A DNA stretch of 64,000 bases from Aldrovandia affinis (GCA_029706075.1 JAINUG010000011.1:5439501-5503500), one strand, 5' to 3'; positions 1 to 11,445 are shown, counted from the first letter of the stretch. Notes: generated by a model not told the origin, from the letters alone. Made by a program: numbers and translations.

Positions 1-434
1 CTCTCCATAGACCTCCAAGATAGAATTGTGTTGAGGCATTGATCTGGGGAAGGGTATAAAAACATTGCTAAAGCATTGAAATCACCCAGGAGAACAATGG
101 GCTCCATCATTGTGAAATGGAAGAAGTTTGGAACTACCACAACTCTTGTTAGAGCTGGCCGTTTGGCCAAACTCAGTAACCGGGCAAGAAGGGCCTTGGT
201 CAGGGACGTGACCAAGAACCCAATGGCCACTCTAAGAGAGCTTCAGAGTTCCTCTCCATCAATCAGGCCTTTTTGGTAGTGGCTAGACGGAAGCTACTCC
301 TGAGTGAAAGGCATATGACAGCCCACCTGGAGTTCGCCAAATGGCACTTAAAGGACTCTAAGAGCATCAGGAAAAAGATTATCCGGTCTGATGAGACACA
401 AATTGAACTTTTTGGCCTGAATTCCAAGTGCTAC
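1..434 (+). pseudogene. Tc1-like transposase fragment, cut by window start
   Basis: Broken Tc1/mariner transposase. Residues read from base 76 include the paired-like helix-turn-helix section (VKWKKFGTTTTLVRAGRLAK) and the linker motif TKNPMATLRELQ. From base 273, in another frame, the catalytic core begins: RKLLLSERH and then RSDETQIELFG, which carries the first catalytic Asp of the DDE triad. The two frames meet near bases 255-270, where roughly 60 bases expected in this family seem to be missing. The second Asp and the Glu are absent because the sequence switches at about 434 to an opposed fragment. No terminal repeat is visible, since the window starts inside the element. It cannot encode an active enzyme. 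The family assignment is firm. Confidence 0.85.
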
Positions 435-435
435 A

Positions 436-627
436 ATAAAGGTCTGATTGATGGAGTGCTGCAGAGATGTTTGTCCTTCTACCAGGTTCTCCCATCGCTG
501 CAGAGGAACTCTGAAGCTCTCTTAGAGTGGCCATTGGGTTCTTGGTCACCTCCCTGACCATGGCCCTTCTTGCCCGGTTACTGAGTTTGGCCAGACGGCC
601 AGCTCTAAGAAGAGTTGTGGTGGTTCC
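436..627 (-). pseudogene. Tc1-like transposase fragment, inverted
   Basis: Read on the minus strand, this stretch gives the same HTH-to-linker part of a Tc1 transposase as bases 124-257 do on the plus strand (TTTLLRAGRLAKLSNRARRA, then TKNPMATLREL and LHQSDLY). The two copies therefore form an inverted repeat of roughly 120 bases separated by about 250 bases. This copy keeps the segment that the plus-strand copy has lost (ending in SDLY), so it is a separate, less deleted fragment and not a simple foldback duplication. Neither end shows terminal repeats. Confidence 0.85.
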
Positions 628-1425
628 GGCTTGACTGTATGTGTAATGTAATTGTGATGTTCTGAGTATGGCCAGAGGCGGCACTGAGCTAGCTTTGCTT
701 GTCTGTTTTAGGACTTGCCTGTACGTGTTACCACTTTCGACTTTGACAACTGTTTTCCCACTGCTAATATAGTGTTGACACCAATGTAAGGCAGAGCACA
801 ATTGTGTTGATTATTTTGGTTGACCTTTTTGTTAGTTGTGGGCCTTGCTTCCTCCTCCCCCCCTGCTTCCCTGTTCTAGTAAGGGAAGTAGTACCTCCCC
901 TTTTCAGATGGTTTCTTGTCAGTTAATTTGTTTTGTGCCAGCCATTATATGGTGTCTGTGTATCCCAATGCTCTGAATCTAGTGAGCCTCTAAAAAGATT
1001 GACAACCAAGACAAGAGACAAATAAATATATTTTGTATTACAGCCTCTATCTAAGTTCATTTAATTGAACCTCCTTGTGCGGGGAAGTACTTACCAGGTC
1101 AGGATCTCTCACCTGTTAAATGAGAGTGGTGTAGTCACTATTTTCATTGGTTAACTGCCAGGCTCAACAGCTGCCTCGGCGGGTTTCACTACATTTTCCC
1201 AAAAGCTGATCTCCTGGATAAAAATGCTTTGTTTTCCTTTGGTGTAACTCTTGTACAATCACATTTATTTTAATGTATGTAGTTGGTAAGAAAAGCAAAG
1301 GCTAGTTAACCATGTGAAAAGCCATATAAAATAACCTTAATTTGAAAAAAAAGAGAATTTGATGTAGTGGAGTAAGAAAGTTATATTTTGTTTGCATTCA
1401 TTTTTTTTCTCGTCAATGATGTGTT
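628..1425. other. No gene recognised; possible LTR-like sequence
   Basis: No coding sequence found. An AATAAA polyadenylation signal near 1020 in a transcribed-looking, pyrimidine-rich setting resembles the end of an LTR, but no boundary, primer site or target duplication could be fixed. Treated as unclassified. Confidence 0.3.
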
Positions 1426-1433
1426 ATATATAC

Positions 1434-2060
1434 AGTGCCTTGCAAAAGTCAGACCCTTGCACAATTTTCCATTTTTTGGGCTTTCAAGCTTTCATTTATA
1501 ACACTTTCAAGAACAAATATCGGCCTCCCATGTGGTCCAGTGGTTTCAACGTCCGACGCTGGCCACGGTGACCGGGGTTAGATTCCACCGGCCGCGCCAG
1601 AGTCGCCTCTGGTCGGGAGTGCAACCGGGGGCGGCAATTGGCTGTCCGCCCCAGGGAGGTGGGAGGGAAACCAACAGGGTGTTCACTGTGCACAGGAATG
1701 GTTCTGTAGTATCGGGTTGCGGTCTACAGCATGGCGGGAGCAAACTCACATTACGAGGGGGGGATTGACTTGAAAATAGCGGGTGTAATTGGCTACCAAA
1801 TTGGGAGAAAAACTGGATAAAATAAATAAAACATTTAAATTATTATTTTTTTATTTTTATATCTGATATAAATACAACCTATTCCTCACATTTGTAAAAA
1901 AAAAAAAAAAGTGAAAAAAGTGTATAGATAAATAGATACTTAATATTAAGTACAAATTGAAAAAGTTTGATTGCAAAATTGTTCAGACCCTGTGCTCTGG
2001 CAGCTGTAAGTTAATGCAGGTACAAAACAATAAAAGTTTGAAGAAATTCGTTATTTAAAT
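1434..2060. mobile_element. Tc1-type transposon terminus, interrupted by a SINE
   Basis: The terminal motif CAGTGCCTTGCAAAAGT at about 1434, preceded by TA, followed by an A/T-rich stretch and then GTTCAGACCCTGTGCTCTG near 1981, matches the end of a common fish Tc1 family in order and wording. No transposase is left and the opposite terminus was not found. A tRNA-derived SINE sits in the middle (about 1515-1830), so the SINE is younger than this fragment. Confidence 0.6.
1515..1830 (+). mobile_element. tRNA-Glu-like SINE, full-headed copy
   Basis: The head (about 1525-1590) resembles tRNA-Glu: an A-box-like GTGGTCCAGTGGTTT and a B-box-like GGGGTTAGATTCC, the RNA polymerase III internal promoter pair. 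The body is GC-rich (GGCTGTCCGCCCCAGGGAGG) and the 3' tail reads GGCTACCAAATTGGGAGAAA followed by an A-rich end. The same body is present in reverse at 58047-58356, and the tail motif recurs near 32770, so at least three family members lie in this window. It is inserted in a Tc1-type terminus. Confidence 0.75.
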
Positions 2061-2373
2061 AATATTTTTTTTTATTCTGCCACTCCAAACATGCAGCTTG
2101 GCAAGGCAAGTTTTTCTCCTCTCCTCTTGGTGCACCAATGATCACAACATACAGCCTGCAGCAAGCCCTACAATGCAATTAATAAAATAAGAAAATGGTA
2201 GCATGTAAGAAAATACAATAGGGGAAGAAAATAGGGGGTTTATCAAAATATATGGGCCAACAATTCTACTCTTTTCCAACGCTCCATTATTTCTCAATGA
2301 TCATCTAATGATGGCCGCAAGTAGTCACCATCAACAAGATTAAGAAGACGACTTCTAGTTTTTCAATTTAAAT

Positions 2374-2703
2374 TTGGATGACATCCAACCATACCAATTT
2401 AAACCTGAATTTAGCGAGGAGCAGCTGAGACACAACCAGGAGCTGAGGGAAGCCCAACTGAACCCAATTGCCAATGTTAGAATGCCACGGGTCACTGATC
2501 AATGGCAGCTGTCAACCTGTTGTTACTGAGGTAGAAAATCTGTGCTGTCAGGAGTGATAGCCTATAGGGCACAGACTTTGCTTATGGACATAGAACCACC
2601 AGGGCCGGATGGCCGTACCTGCCTGATGGACCATGACAGCTTCAAGGCTTATCTAAACAGAGGTGTCCTGGAGACGCATTTCACAATACCCAAGGTGAAT
2701 TAG
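2374..2703 (+). pseudogene. P2X7-intracellular-domain-like protein fragment
   Basis: One frame starting at 2374 reads LDDIQPYQFKPEF, then an E/R/Q-rich helix (SEEQLRHNQELREAQ) and, after a short linker, LSTCC followed by an in-frame TGA at about 2528. A second frame continues with EVENLCCQE, and a third gives TCLMDHDSFKAYLNRGVLET. The order (PYxFxPE acidic helix, Cys pair, xVENLCCxE, then C-x(2)-DH-x-F-x(4)-N-x-VL) fits the zinc-binding intracellular domain of P2X7 receptors, a module that also occurs in many stand-alone fish proteins. At least one stop and two frame changes show that it is dead. Whether it came from a receptor gene or from a repeated stand-alone family cannot be told here. 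No membrane part of a P2X channel is seen. Confidence 0.5.
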
Positions 2704-4890
2704 AAAAGGCAGCCCAAACCAACTGATCAAAGGGGACGATGAGGATAAAGGAAGTGACAAGCTTGGTTAGTTATTTATCGACTATGATTTAGCTAGCTAG
2801 CCTTCCCGATTGTTAGTTAGCTACCTAATACCCGAGTTATGGCCCTGTCCATAGCTAAACTGCACAGAGCTTGTATGAAAGCAATCAAGTCGTGGTCTAG
2901 AATGATTGAAGTTGTCAGAGATCTAATAATATAATTTTTAATTGGGTTTTAGTATGTATGCATTGAGGTTTACACGAACACATGTCTATTTTCAATATAT
3001 TTATCTGAATGCATGGGTTGGTGATTATTTATATAAGAAAGTCCAGGATTTTATATGACATTTCAGCTGTCCGAGCTATTTTCTACATAGTTTGCTGTTC
3101 TGTAGTGATGCTTTGAAAACTGGGTGTGTCTTGTTAGGCCCAAATGTACCTTTCTTCAAGATAGCACTGCGATTGCTTTTCATGGTCAGAGAGCACTGAG
3201 GATGGTAAAATCTGATGTCTTTGCTACTGTCCTTATAAAGAGGATACGCACAGTTTTCGAGCACAGAGTCAACATTTAAGCATAAACCCAGCCCCTGCAA
3301 AAAGCTCACAGTCTCTAAAATATTTTTGCAAGCACAGGGACAGCATAACTGTGAGGGCTTGTAGGGATGAGGCCCAAGTGCGACCAATGGGGGATCAATA
3401 AGGATCACTCCAAACGAATCAGGGTGCCCACTAAAATACAATAGGGAGCAAGGGATGGTACCCCGCGACGTGACAGTAAATAAATGTGAAAACGAAACCC
3501 CCCGCATATAGCGAAATAATAACTACCCACAACAGAGGGTGAATAAACGCGGTCCGCGACCGGTAGTAAAACAGAACAAAAACTCTGGCGTGTAGCCAAA
3601 CAAACCACAACCCAGAAAATAGGGCGACTCTCAGAAATCGGACAGCTTCATGAAATAAATGCAAAGCTGCCGACGAAATAAAAAGGACCACTACAGGGAA
3701 CAGAGAACTGATAATCTACCTCCTAAATGATTATCTCGGAGTGCTACGTTTTTAGCTCCCATAACCGATCACATCAAAAGGAGGAGAAACCAGCCAACGA
3801 CACACGCAGAGGGAAAAGAAAGAAAATAAACTTGTGACGCAGCACAGACCTAAAACAGAGCTGGAATGAACCCAGACGCCTAAGATGCAGTTTAGGGAAA
3901 ATAATGGCTAGATAACTGCCCTGAGTCTGCCGGTAAGTAATCCAGAAAACAGACCAAACTAAAACAAAAGTAAACACAGGACTTCCGTAGAAGCGACGAG
4001 AAAACTCAAATGAATACTTTTCTAGTTTCTAGTGTCTTTGTTTTTTTGTGCCTTGTTTCTAGTTTCTTTTTAGGACTGCGAATAACCTTACCGACTTCAA
4101 CGTCACATGAATTGACACTAAAGCGAGGAGCAGTGAAAACAGTGAACTGAAATGGGCAGCAAACACCTGTGAACAATCAGCTGATTAGGTCTGGAAGAGG
4201 GGCAGGAACGTACTCATGAGGATTAGAAAGGAGTACGCCCACACAGGGCTAAACAGGCACTCAAACCATAACAAGAACAAATAAACAGACATTTTGACGA
4301 TTGTCTTCATCAGTGATTTTCAACGTGTGATGGTGTGATGGGACTACTTATTGAAGGTAATGTAATGTAAAGTAATTAAATACGTAACCAAGGTTATCAC
4401 AGGTATTCCGTAGTAAATTATGCTATTCATTCTTAATAAAGAGAATGTGTTAACAGAGTGTTATAAAATAAAATAAAACATCGTATTGCACCCCTATGAA
4501 GTTTAAAAAAGCAATGTTACCTTAGCGACCAGTCTCTCCCCTACCCTACCCAAACTGTCTGATGCAACCTCTCTTCTTATGGCTACCTAATGCAGCCTGA
4601 AATCATTTCTAAACAGCTATTTCTGCCCTCAAATGCACTGCTGCCACACACCTAAAAGCCTCATATCTCCTGAGCTATTGCCACCCTTCCTACTGCTGAC
4701 TGGTATATCCAGGTAAGCTTATTCAGTGTTTTTTTTTAACTCAGAGTACAAACCTGCCCCATACCATATGTAACCGGTAGAAATACATCTCCCGCATATA
4801 TACACCTTGAATTATGCAGCCACCATAGTCCTATTCTCCTGCAGCCACACCCCCTGCGTAGTTTCTGGCGTGGATGCGGAAGTAACAGGA
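2704..4890. other. No recognised gene; mixed non-coding DNA
   Basis: Contains CTAGCTAG-rich sequence near 2790. The GC-richer tract at 3350-4250 has minus-strand open stretches of up to 143 codons that match no family I know. On the minus strand it has the look of an LTR or leader (pyrimidine-rich, few stops), but no TG...CA ends, primer-binding site or duplication could be established. Confidence 0.35.
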
Positions 4891-5201
4891 CAATTACATT
4901 ACATTACATTACATTACATTACAGGCATTTGGCAGACGCTCTTATCCAGAGCGACGTACAACAAAGTGTTAACCGTAGTCAAGAACAGATTAGCTGAAAG
5001 CCACCCTAGTGGGAAGTACAATTCCTGGGTGCTAGGAGCAACCACATAGTTAAACTAGGACCCTGTAGGTAAATCTGTAGCCACAATTCAGAGGTAGCAG
5101 TAAAGCACTCAAATGCAGGAAATAACGCCTAAGCCTAATACAATACAAACAAGTAGACGTGTAAACTAAGCAACTATGTCCCTAAGTTAACAAAAACCGG
5201 A

Positions 5202-8200
5202 CTACGGGGAGAGGTTCACCCTGAAGAGGTGAGTCTTCAGTCGTCGCTTGAAGGTGGCCAGGGTCTCAGCTGTTCTGACTTCCACAGGAAGGTCATTCCA
5301 CCATCGTGGAGCCAGAACCGACAGGAGACGTGACCGGGAAGCGCAGGTGCGGAGGGGGAGGTGCTAGGTGTCCTGAGGTAGCAGAACGGAGAGGTCTGGC
5401 AGGTGTGTAGGGTTTGAAGATCTTGAGGAGGTATGTTGGGGCTGATCCCTTGACTGCCTGGTATGCTAGGACCAATGTCTTGAATTTGATGCGAGCTATA
5501 ACAGGCAGCCAGTGGAGGGTAGTGAGCAGGGGGGTGACATGGGAGTGTCTAGGAAGGTTGTAGACCAGACGGGCTGCAGCGTTCTGGATGAGTTGCAGGG
5601 GTCTGATGGCAGATGCGGGAAGGCCAGCCAGGAGCGAGTTGCAGTAGTCCAAGCGGGACAGTACCATTGCTTGGACCAGGAGCTGGGTAGAGTACGTGGT
5701 AAGGAAGGGACGGATCCTCCTGATGTTATACAGGAAGAATCTGCACGCCCGGCTTACCGCTGCAATGTTCATTGATAGGGACAGCCTGTTGTCCATCACC
5801 ACACCGAGATTCTTCGCGCAGGGTGATGATGTCACCAGGGTGTCACCTAGAGAAATTGAGAAATCAAGGTGGGGAGAGTTTAGGGCAGGAATGAAGATTA
5901 GTTCTGTTTTACCTGGGTTGAGCTTTAGGTGGTGACTGTCCATCCAGCTCTGAATGTCCCCCAGGCAAGCAGAGATGCGGGTAGAGACCTGAGTGTCTGA
6001 TGGGGAGAAGGAGAGAAAGAGTTGAGTGTCATCAGCATAACAATGGTAAAATAAGCCGTGGGCAGAGATTACAGAGCCAAGGGAGCGGGTGTACAGGGAG
6101 AAGAGAAGGGGACCAAGGACTGAGCCCTGTGGAACCCCGGTGGGGAGGGAGCGAGGCGGTGATACTTTACCAGCCCAGGCAACCTGGAAGGAGCAACCGG
6201 AGAGGTAGGACTCGATCCAGGCGAGGGCTGTACCGCAGATCCCTGTTGCTGCCAGGAGGACAGGAGGATGGAGTGCTCCACAGTGTCGAAGGCAGCTGAG
6301 AGATCAAGCAGGATCAGGATGGAGGAGAGGGAGGCGGCTCGTGCGGTGTGAAGAGCCTCATTGACCGAGAGGAGAGCGGTTTCTCTTGAGTGGCCAGGTC
6401 TGAAGCCGGACTGGTGGGGGTCCAGCAGGTTATTTTCTGTGAGGAAAGCAGACAGTTGGTTAGATACCGCTCTTTCGAGGGTTTTAGACAGGAAGGGAGG
6501 AGGGATACTGGGCGATAATTCTGGATAACTGAGGGGTCTAGAGTGGGTTTTTTCAGCAGAGGGGTGATATGGGCCCTTTTGAAGGGCGAGGGGAAACAAC
6601 CAGAAGACAGGGAGGAGTTCACAAGGGAGGTGACAAATGGGAGGATGTCAGGTGTGATCGCCTGGAGGAGGGATGAAGGGATAGGGTCGAGGGCACAAAT
6701 GGTAGGGCGGTGGGAGAGGAGGAGGTGGGAAATATCAGAGTCTGAGAGGTGAGAAAAAGAGGAGAAGCAGGGGGAGGGCACAGCGGGAGTGGAAGGCACA
6801 GAGGGAGTGGAGGGCACAGAGGGAGTGGAGGGCGCAGAGGGAGTGGAGGGCGCAGAGGGAGTGGAGGGCGCAGAGGGAGTGGAGGGCGCAGCGGGAGTGG
6901 AGGGCACAGCGGGAGTGGAGGGCACAAAGGAGCTGCGGATGTCTGCAATTTTCTCCTCGAAGAAAGCAGCAAAGTAATCTGCAGTGAAGGGGGACTGAGG
7001 TGGGGGAGGAGGTGTGCTGAGGAGAGAGGAGAAAATAGAGAACAGTTGACGAGGTTTAGATATAGAATTTTGAATTTTAGTTTGATAGAAGATTGCCTTA
7101 GCGGCAGTGACGGCAGAAGAAAACACAGACAGTAAAGACTGATAGGATGAAAGGTCGGACGAGTGCCTGGATTTCGCCCACTTCCTCTCAGCAGCATGGA
7201 GGCTGACCCGGGAGGTGCGCAGGGTGTCGGACATCCAGGGACTAGGAGGGGATGAGTGTGCAGGTCTGGGGAGAAGAGGACAGAGAGAGTCAAGTGCAGA
7301 GGACAGAGATGAGATTAGGGTGGAGGAAGCAGTGTCAGTGGGGAGTCTAGAGAATGCTTTAAGGGGGGGGAGGGAAGCAGTGACAACGGGAGCGAGGGAG
7401 GAGGGTGAGAGGGGAGCGAAGGTTACGACGGGCAGTGATGGTGGGTGTTGGAGGAGGGAGGGAGGATGGGGGACAAGGGAGAGGGAGAAGGAAATGAAAT
7501 GGTGATCAGATGTATGCAAGGGGGTAACCGTGAGATTGGAGCAGGGGCAGTTCCTCAGGAAGATCAGGTCTAGGAGGTTGCCTGCCTTGTGGGTTGGGGG
7601 GGAGTTTTGCAGGGAGAGGTCGAAGGAGTGGAGTAGTGGTAGGAAGGCAGCAGACTGGGGGGCCTCTAAGTGGATGTTGAAGTCTCCCAGGAGGATCAGC
7701 GGGTGCCGTCCTCAGGGAAGGAGCTGAGCAGGGTGTCTAGCTCGTCGAGGAAGCATCCCAGGGGCCCTGGTGGACGATAAACAACAACAATAAAGAGTTT
7801 AGTAGGATAGGTGATGGAGACAGGGTGGCATTCAAAGGAGGATATAGACAGGTTGGAGAGGGGGACGACTGAGAACTTCCATGCGGGAGAGATAAGCAAA
7901 CCTGTACCACCACCACGGCCGGATGGCCGGGGGGTGTGGGAGAAGGAGTAGCGGAGTTGTCAGGGCTGATCCAGGTCTCGGTGAGGGCGAGAAACTGGAG
8001 GGACAGGAGGGAGGCATAAGCAGAAATGAAGTCAGCCTTCTGTGCGGCCGACCGACAGTTCCATAGCCCCCCTGAGATTGTGAAGCTGTCACAAAGGGTC
8101 AGGGGGGGGTAGGAGAGGTTGGAGAGGTTCCGTTGTCGCGGGAGGGTGCGACGCTGGAAGCGCGTTCTGAATGGGAGAGAGCAGACTGTTATGGGGTGCG

Positions 8201-8207
8201 GGAACAT
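5202..8207 (-). pseudogene. L2 LINE ORF2: endonuclease plus reverse transcriptase
   Basis: Domains in order on the minus strand: endonuclease (about 8080-7530), with LWNCRSAAQKADF, LALTETWISPDN and VVVYRPPGPLG; a linker of STPSAP repeats (6924-6781); reverse transcriptase (about 6700-5650), with SGFRPGHS, LLDLSAAFDTV, GVPQGSVLGPLLF and the catalytic YADD at 6039-6028; and a C-terminal region with NPGKTELIF, SRLDYCNSLLAGLP and a tail ending in FKRRLKTHLFRVNLSP at 5202. It would nick target DNA and copy the element RNA at the nick. The frame shifts at about 7920, 6485, 6255 (one missing C by comparison with the expected frame) and 5320. Otherwise all key motifs survive, suggesting fairly recent insertion. 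Classification as L2 rather than CR1 rests on the tail and on motif wording. Confidence 0.85.
6781..6924. repeat. 18-base minisatellite inside the L2 linker
   Basis: Eight consecutive 18-base units of the form CAGNGGGAGTGGAGGGCN (plus strand). On the minus strand each unit encodes six residues (STPSAP and close variants), so expansion and contraction keep the reading frame. It lies between the endonuclease and reverse transcriptase domains. Confidence 0.9.
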
Positions 8208-8699
8208 ACTGTGAGGGAGCGCTCTGACAAAGGTAAAAAGAGATCAGAGACAGGTGAATACAATGACGTGGTAATTGCACGGATTACTCTTTACAATTCG
8301 CTGCAATCAGACTAGCAATCAAACTAACAATGACTCGAAATTAAGAATAACACAGCTAATCTAATTCCGTAATAGCAAATTAAGTACCAATAAACTACGC
8401 AAAGTTTTAAGAAACTACAGATAACTAACAGATCAGTCGAACTAACGCGGCAAACTCTAGCAAACCGAAAAATACTAAACACGCCAGACGGAAACAAACA
8501 GCAGGTCAATTCAAAACACAGGCAAACACTTTACCTCATTTGTGGTAGGGTATATATACCTCAGGTAAAACCCTTTGTAGCCAAGCTTGTCTCCTGGTTT
8601 CTCTATGCCCTGGCGTTTCTTGTGTGGAGCTGATCGCTGCTGAGAGGTATGTTCACTGCTAGATTCTTTATCATTTTTTGGCAAGTTAAGCCTCCTCTA

Positions 8700-10560
8700 A
8701 CTCTAGGATTTTTTCTTTTAGAAGAGCTGACTTTAATAAAATGAGAGAGAATATATGTAATATAGATTGGGTAAAACTTCTAGATTGCAGAACAGTGAAT
8801 GAAAAATTGACTATATTTAAAAGGGTTATTGTACTGTTGTACATCCCAAAAGTAAGGAAAAATAGGATGAAAAAATAATCTCCGCAATGGATGACTAAAT
8901 CTTTACGGGAAATTTTGAGGCAAAAGAATCGACTGTACAGAGTATATAAAAAGGGTTATTGTACTGTAGATGTACAGATGTAACCTCTTCTCTAGTAAGA
9001 GGTTATAAATATGCCTAAATGTATAGACAAGGTTCAGAATGTTTTGGAGGACTTTGAGATAAGGGATGTAGAAGTACTACAAAAACTACAAAAACTTAAG
9101 ACAAATAAGGCAGCAGGACCAGATGGCATATATCCCAGAGTATTCAAAGAACTTGGGGAAATTATATATACACCATTGACAGATATTTTCATTCAATAAA
9201 TAATCACTGGAGAAATACCAGATGACTGGAGGCAGGGTAGTATAATTCCAATATATAAGAAGGGGCACTGTACTGACCCAGGGAATGTAAAATGCTGGAA
9301 TGTATTTTTAGGGATAAGTTGGAATCATTATTGAAAAATAATAGTATTTTAAGGGAGAGCCAACATGGTTTTCTCAAAGGGAGGTCATGCCTAACAAACC
9401 TCCTGGACTTTTTTTGAAGAGGCTACAAAGTGTGTTGACCTGAATCAGGCTTATGATATTATATATTTGGACTTTCAGAAAGCATTTGACAAGGTACCAC
9501 ATGAGAGGCTCATTGCTAAAATGAATTCAATAGGAATTGCAGGAGTAGTTTCAGAGTGGGTTCATAATTGGCTGCAAGGGCAAATACAAAGAGTAACAGT
9601 AGGTAGGGCCGTATCTGACCTCGGTGCTGTGGGCAGTAGTGTCCCACAGGGATCGGTGCTGGGACCTCTGCTCTTCTTATTTACATAAATGATCTTGATA
9701 GGGACGTTAGTAGCAAAATAGTTATATTTGCAGATGATACTAAACTTGGGGGTTTAGCAAACAGTTTGGAATTGACTAAAGTAATCCAAGATGATTTAAA
9801 CAAAATAAAAAAATGGGCAGATACATGGCAGATGACATTCAATAATGTCATCAAATGTAAAGTTATGCATGTGGGAACAGGAGTATTTTATGGGAGGAGA
9901 AATGTTCAAAGCGTTCAATTTGAAAAATTGTAGTTGATCAAAGCCTATCTGCATCAAAGCAGTGTGCTACAGCAGTGAAAAAAGCCAACAGGATGCTGGG
10001 ATACATAGCAAAAAGTATTGAGTATAAATCAAAGGAGGTTATACTAATGTTATATAATGCCTTTGTCAGACCTCACTTAGAATTCTGTGTGCAGTTCTGG
10101 GCACCGCACTACAAGAAAGATATAGAAGCTCTTGAAAAAGTCCAAAGAAGGGCAACTAAACTGATACCTGGTATGAAAGGTCAAAGTTATGATGATAGAC
10201 TTAAGGCACTCAATCTTTTTAAGTTTAGCAAACGGAGACTTAGGGTGAATTTGATTGAGGTTTTTAAATTCCTAAAAGGGATTAACAAAGTGAAATACCA
10301 AAGATTTTTTAAGATAAGTGGGGTCAGCAGAACAAGAGGCCACAGGTGGAAATTAGTTAAAGGCAAATTCTGCACAGATATTAGGAAGTTTTTCTTTACA
10401 CAAAGAGTTGTCAATGCCTGGAACAGCTTGCCAGGTTGGGTAGTAGAGGCAGACACACTTGGGCTATTCAAGTCCACGCTAGATGCAGTACTAGATACTT
10501 TAGATTAGGACATGACAAGCATAGATGGGCCCGCCCTCATCATTATGCATTCTTATGTTC
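8700..10560 (+). mobile_element. CR1-like LINE, 5'-truncated
   Basis: Plus-strand non-LTR element lacking its endonuclease. It begins in the linker that precedes the reverse transcriptase and ends with the short 3' region typical of vertebrate CR1-like elements: a GATGGGCCCG-type motif followed by CATTCTTATGTTCTAC at 10547-10562. A second, internally deleted copy of the same family lies in reverse at 25958-26390. Its 5' end lies a short distance from the presumed 5' end of the L2 LINE, so the two LINEs are divergent. Confidence 0.8.
8740..10508 (+). pseudogene. CR1-like reverse transcriptase, frame-broken
   Basis: Pieces in order: NKAAGPDGIYPRVFKEL (start of RT), IPDDWRQGSIIPIYKKG, YLDFQKAFDKVPHERL, SSVPQGSVLGPLLFLF, then after a frameshift IFADDTKLGGLAN with the catalytic FADD at 9727-9738, KKWADTWQMTFN, and, after further breaks, a long C-terminal open segment 9975-10508 (KKANRMLGYIAKSIEYKSKE, YNAFVRPHLEFCVQFWAPHY, VNAWNSLPGWVV). 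Several frameshifts and stops separate the pieces, so no functional polymerase can be made. The family (CR1/Rex1-type in the Jockey superfamily) is inferred from motif wording and the 3' tail. Confidence 0.8.
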
Positions 10561-10562
10561 TA

Positions 10563-11440
10563 CTTTTGTTCTTATTTGTGTACTCTCTTCAATATGTGTG
10601 CTCTGTTTGTATTTTAATGCGTGGACTGTCAGAATATGTGCGTTGCGGACCTTCACTGGCATTTCCCCCTGCTTCCGGGCTAAAGGCCTCTGTTTCCACT
10701 ACGGAAGGTATCGTATAAGCAGTAATTGTGTACATGTTGGTAACTATGAGGAAAACCTTTCTGCTTTTATACTTTATTGGGCGATCTGTTCACGGGGTTG
10801 CATTACTAAAGGTATTCTGAACCACACATCATTCTGTTTTGGAAATAGGTGTGTTGGGATATCCAGTGTTGAATGCATTGTCACTACATCATATTACTGC
10901 GATAAAGGTAAAGCAGAACTAATCCTTTGCAGAGCAAAGCCCCCTGCACAGCTCCCCTACAGCCCCTCTGCAGTCGGCCTCCATGGTTTTATGGTTATTG
11001 TCTCTGGAGGCAGTCAGCAGTACTTAAACGCAGTCATTATTTTTAACCTGGCTAATACCTACTGTCTATGTCTATTAATACAATTGTGGTCTTAACTTTC
11101 CCTCCATCTCTAGCTTGGTGCTTTACTTAAAGTTTCAAATAAAATTATCCATTGAACTGAATTTCACGTCTGTTTTTAAATTGCATACTTACCTGTGTTG
11201 GGGAAAACCCTCTTGTCTCTTAAGGTGAGAAAGCTAAGGTTATTTCCTTGGGTAACAGTCCCAAGGTGGCATAGTCTGGTATTACAACAAGACCTCACTC
11301 TTGCAGTTGGTCACATTTGGCAGGATATGTAAACAGAGACGTGAATTTCAACCTTTGTTCTTTTTTGTTGTTTTTAATTGACTGACATTGTAGCACTGAT
11401 TGACGTTCAACCAAGTAGTCCTCCAAAACCCAGAGTCCTC
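10563..11440. other. Unclassified; possible LTR of the following Gypsy relic
   Basis: A long plus-strand open stretch (from 10436) begins in the LINE tail and matches nothing, so it is judged fortuitous. A polyadenylation signal AATAAA near 11138 and its position upstream of gag-like sequence suggest an LTR, but no ends were found. Confidence 0.3.
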
Positions 11441-11445
11441 TAAGC

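Larger units (their letters stand above)
4893..8530 (-). mobile_element. L2-type LINE retrotransposon, near full length
   Basis: Minus-strand non-LTR element. Its 3' end is a tandem of about six ATTAC units (4893-4923, plus-strand reading) next to the fish L2 tail CATTTGGCAGACGCTCTTAT and AGAGCGACGTACA, the segment bound by the L2 reverse transcriptase and borrowed by many SINEs. Upstream on the minus strand come a reverse transcriptase domain, a Ser/Pro-rich linker with a minisatellite and an apurinic-type endonuclease domain. The 5' boundary is uncertain: coding-like sequence stops near 8210, and 8230-8530 may be its 5' leader. The tail is intact, but the reading frame is broken several times. 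Confidence 0.85.

Noticed and set aside
3076..3691. Overlapping minus-strand open stretches up to 143 codons
   Set aside because: No recognisable motif, no start context or splice signals, and overlapping frames are open equally, which suggests base composition rather than coding.
4311..4345. SPIN/hAT-like terminus (CAGTGATTTTCAACGTGTG)
   Set aside because: Too many differences from the known terminus, and no opposite end was found.
6749..7135. Gly/Ser-rich 128-codon plus-strand open stretch
   Set aside because: It is the antisense reading of the L2 linker minisatellite and adjacent LINE coding sequence.
10436..11095. 219-codon plus-strand open stretch
   Set aside because: It begins inside the LINE tail, resembles no protein family and contains low-complexity Cys/Ser/Tyr-rich translation typical of chance open frames.
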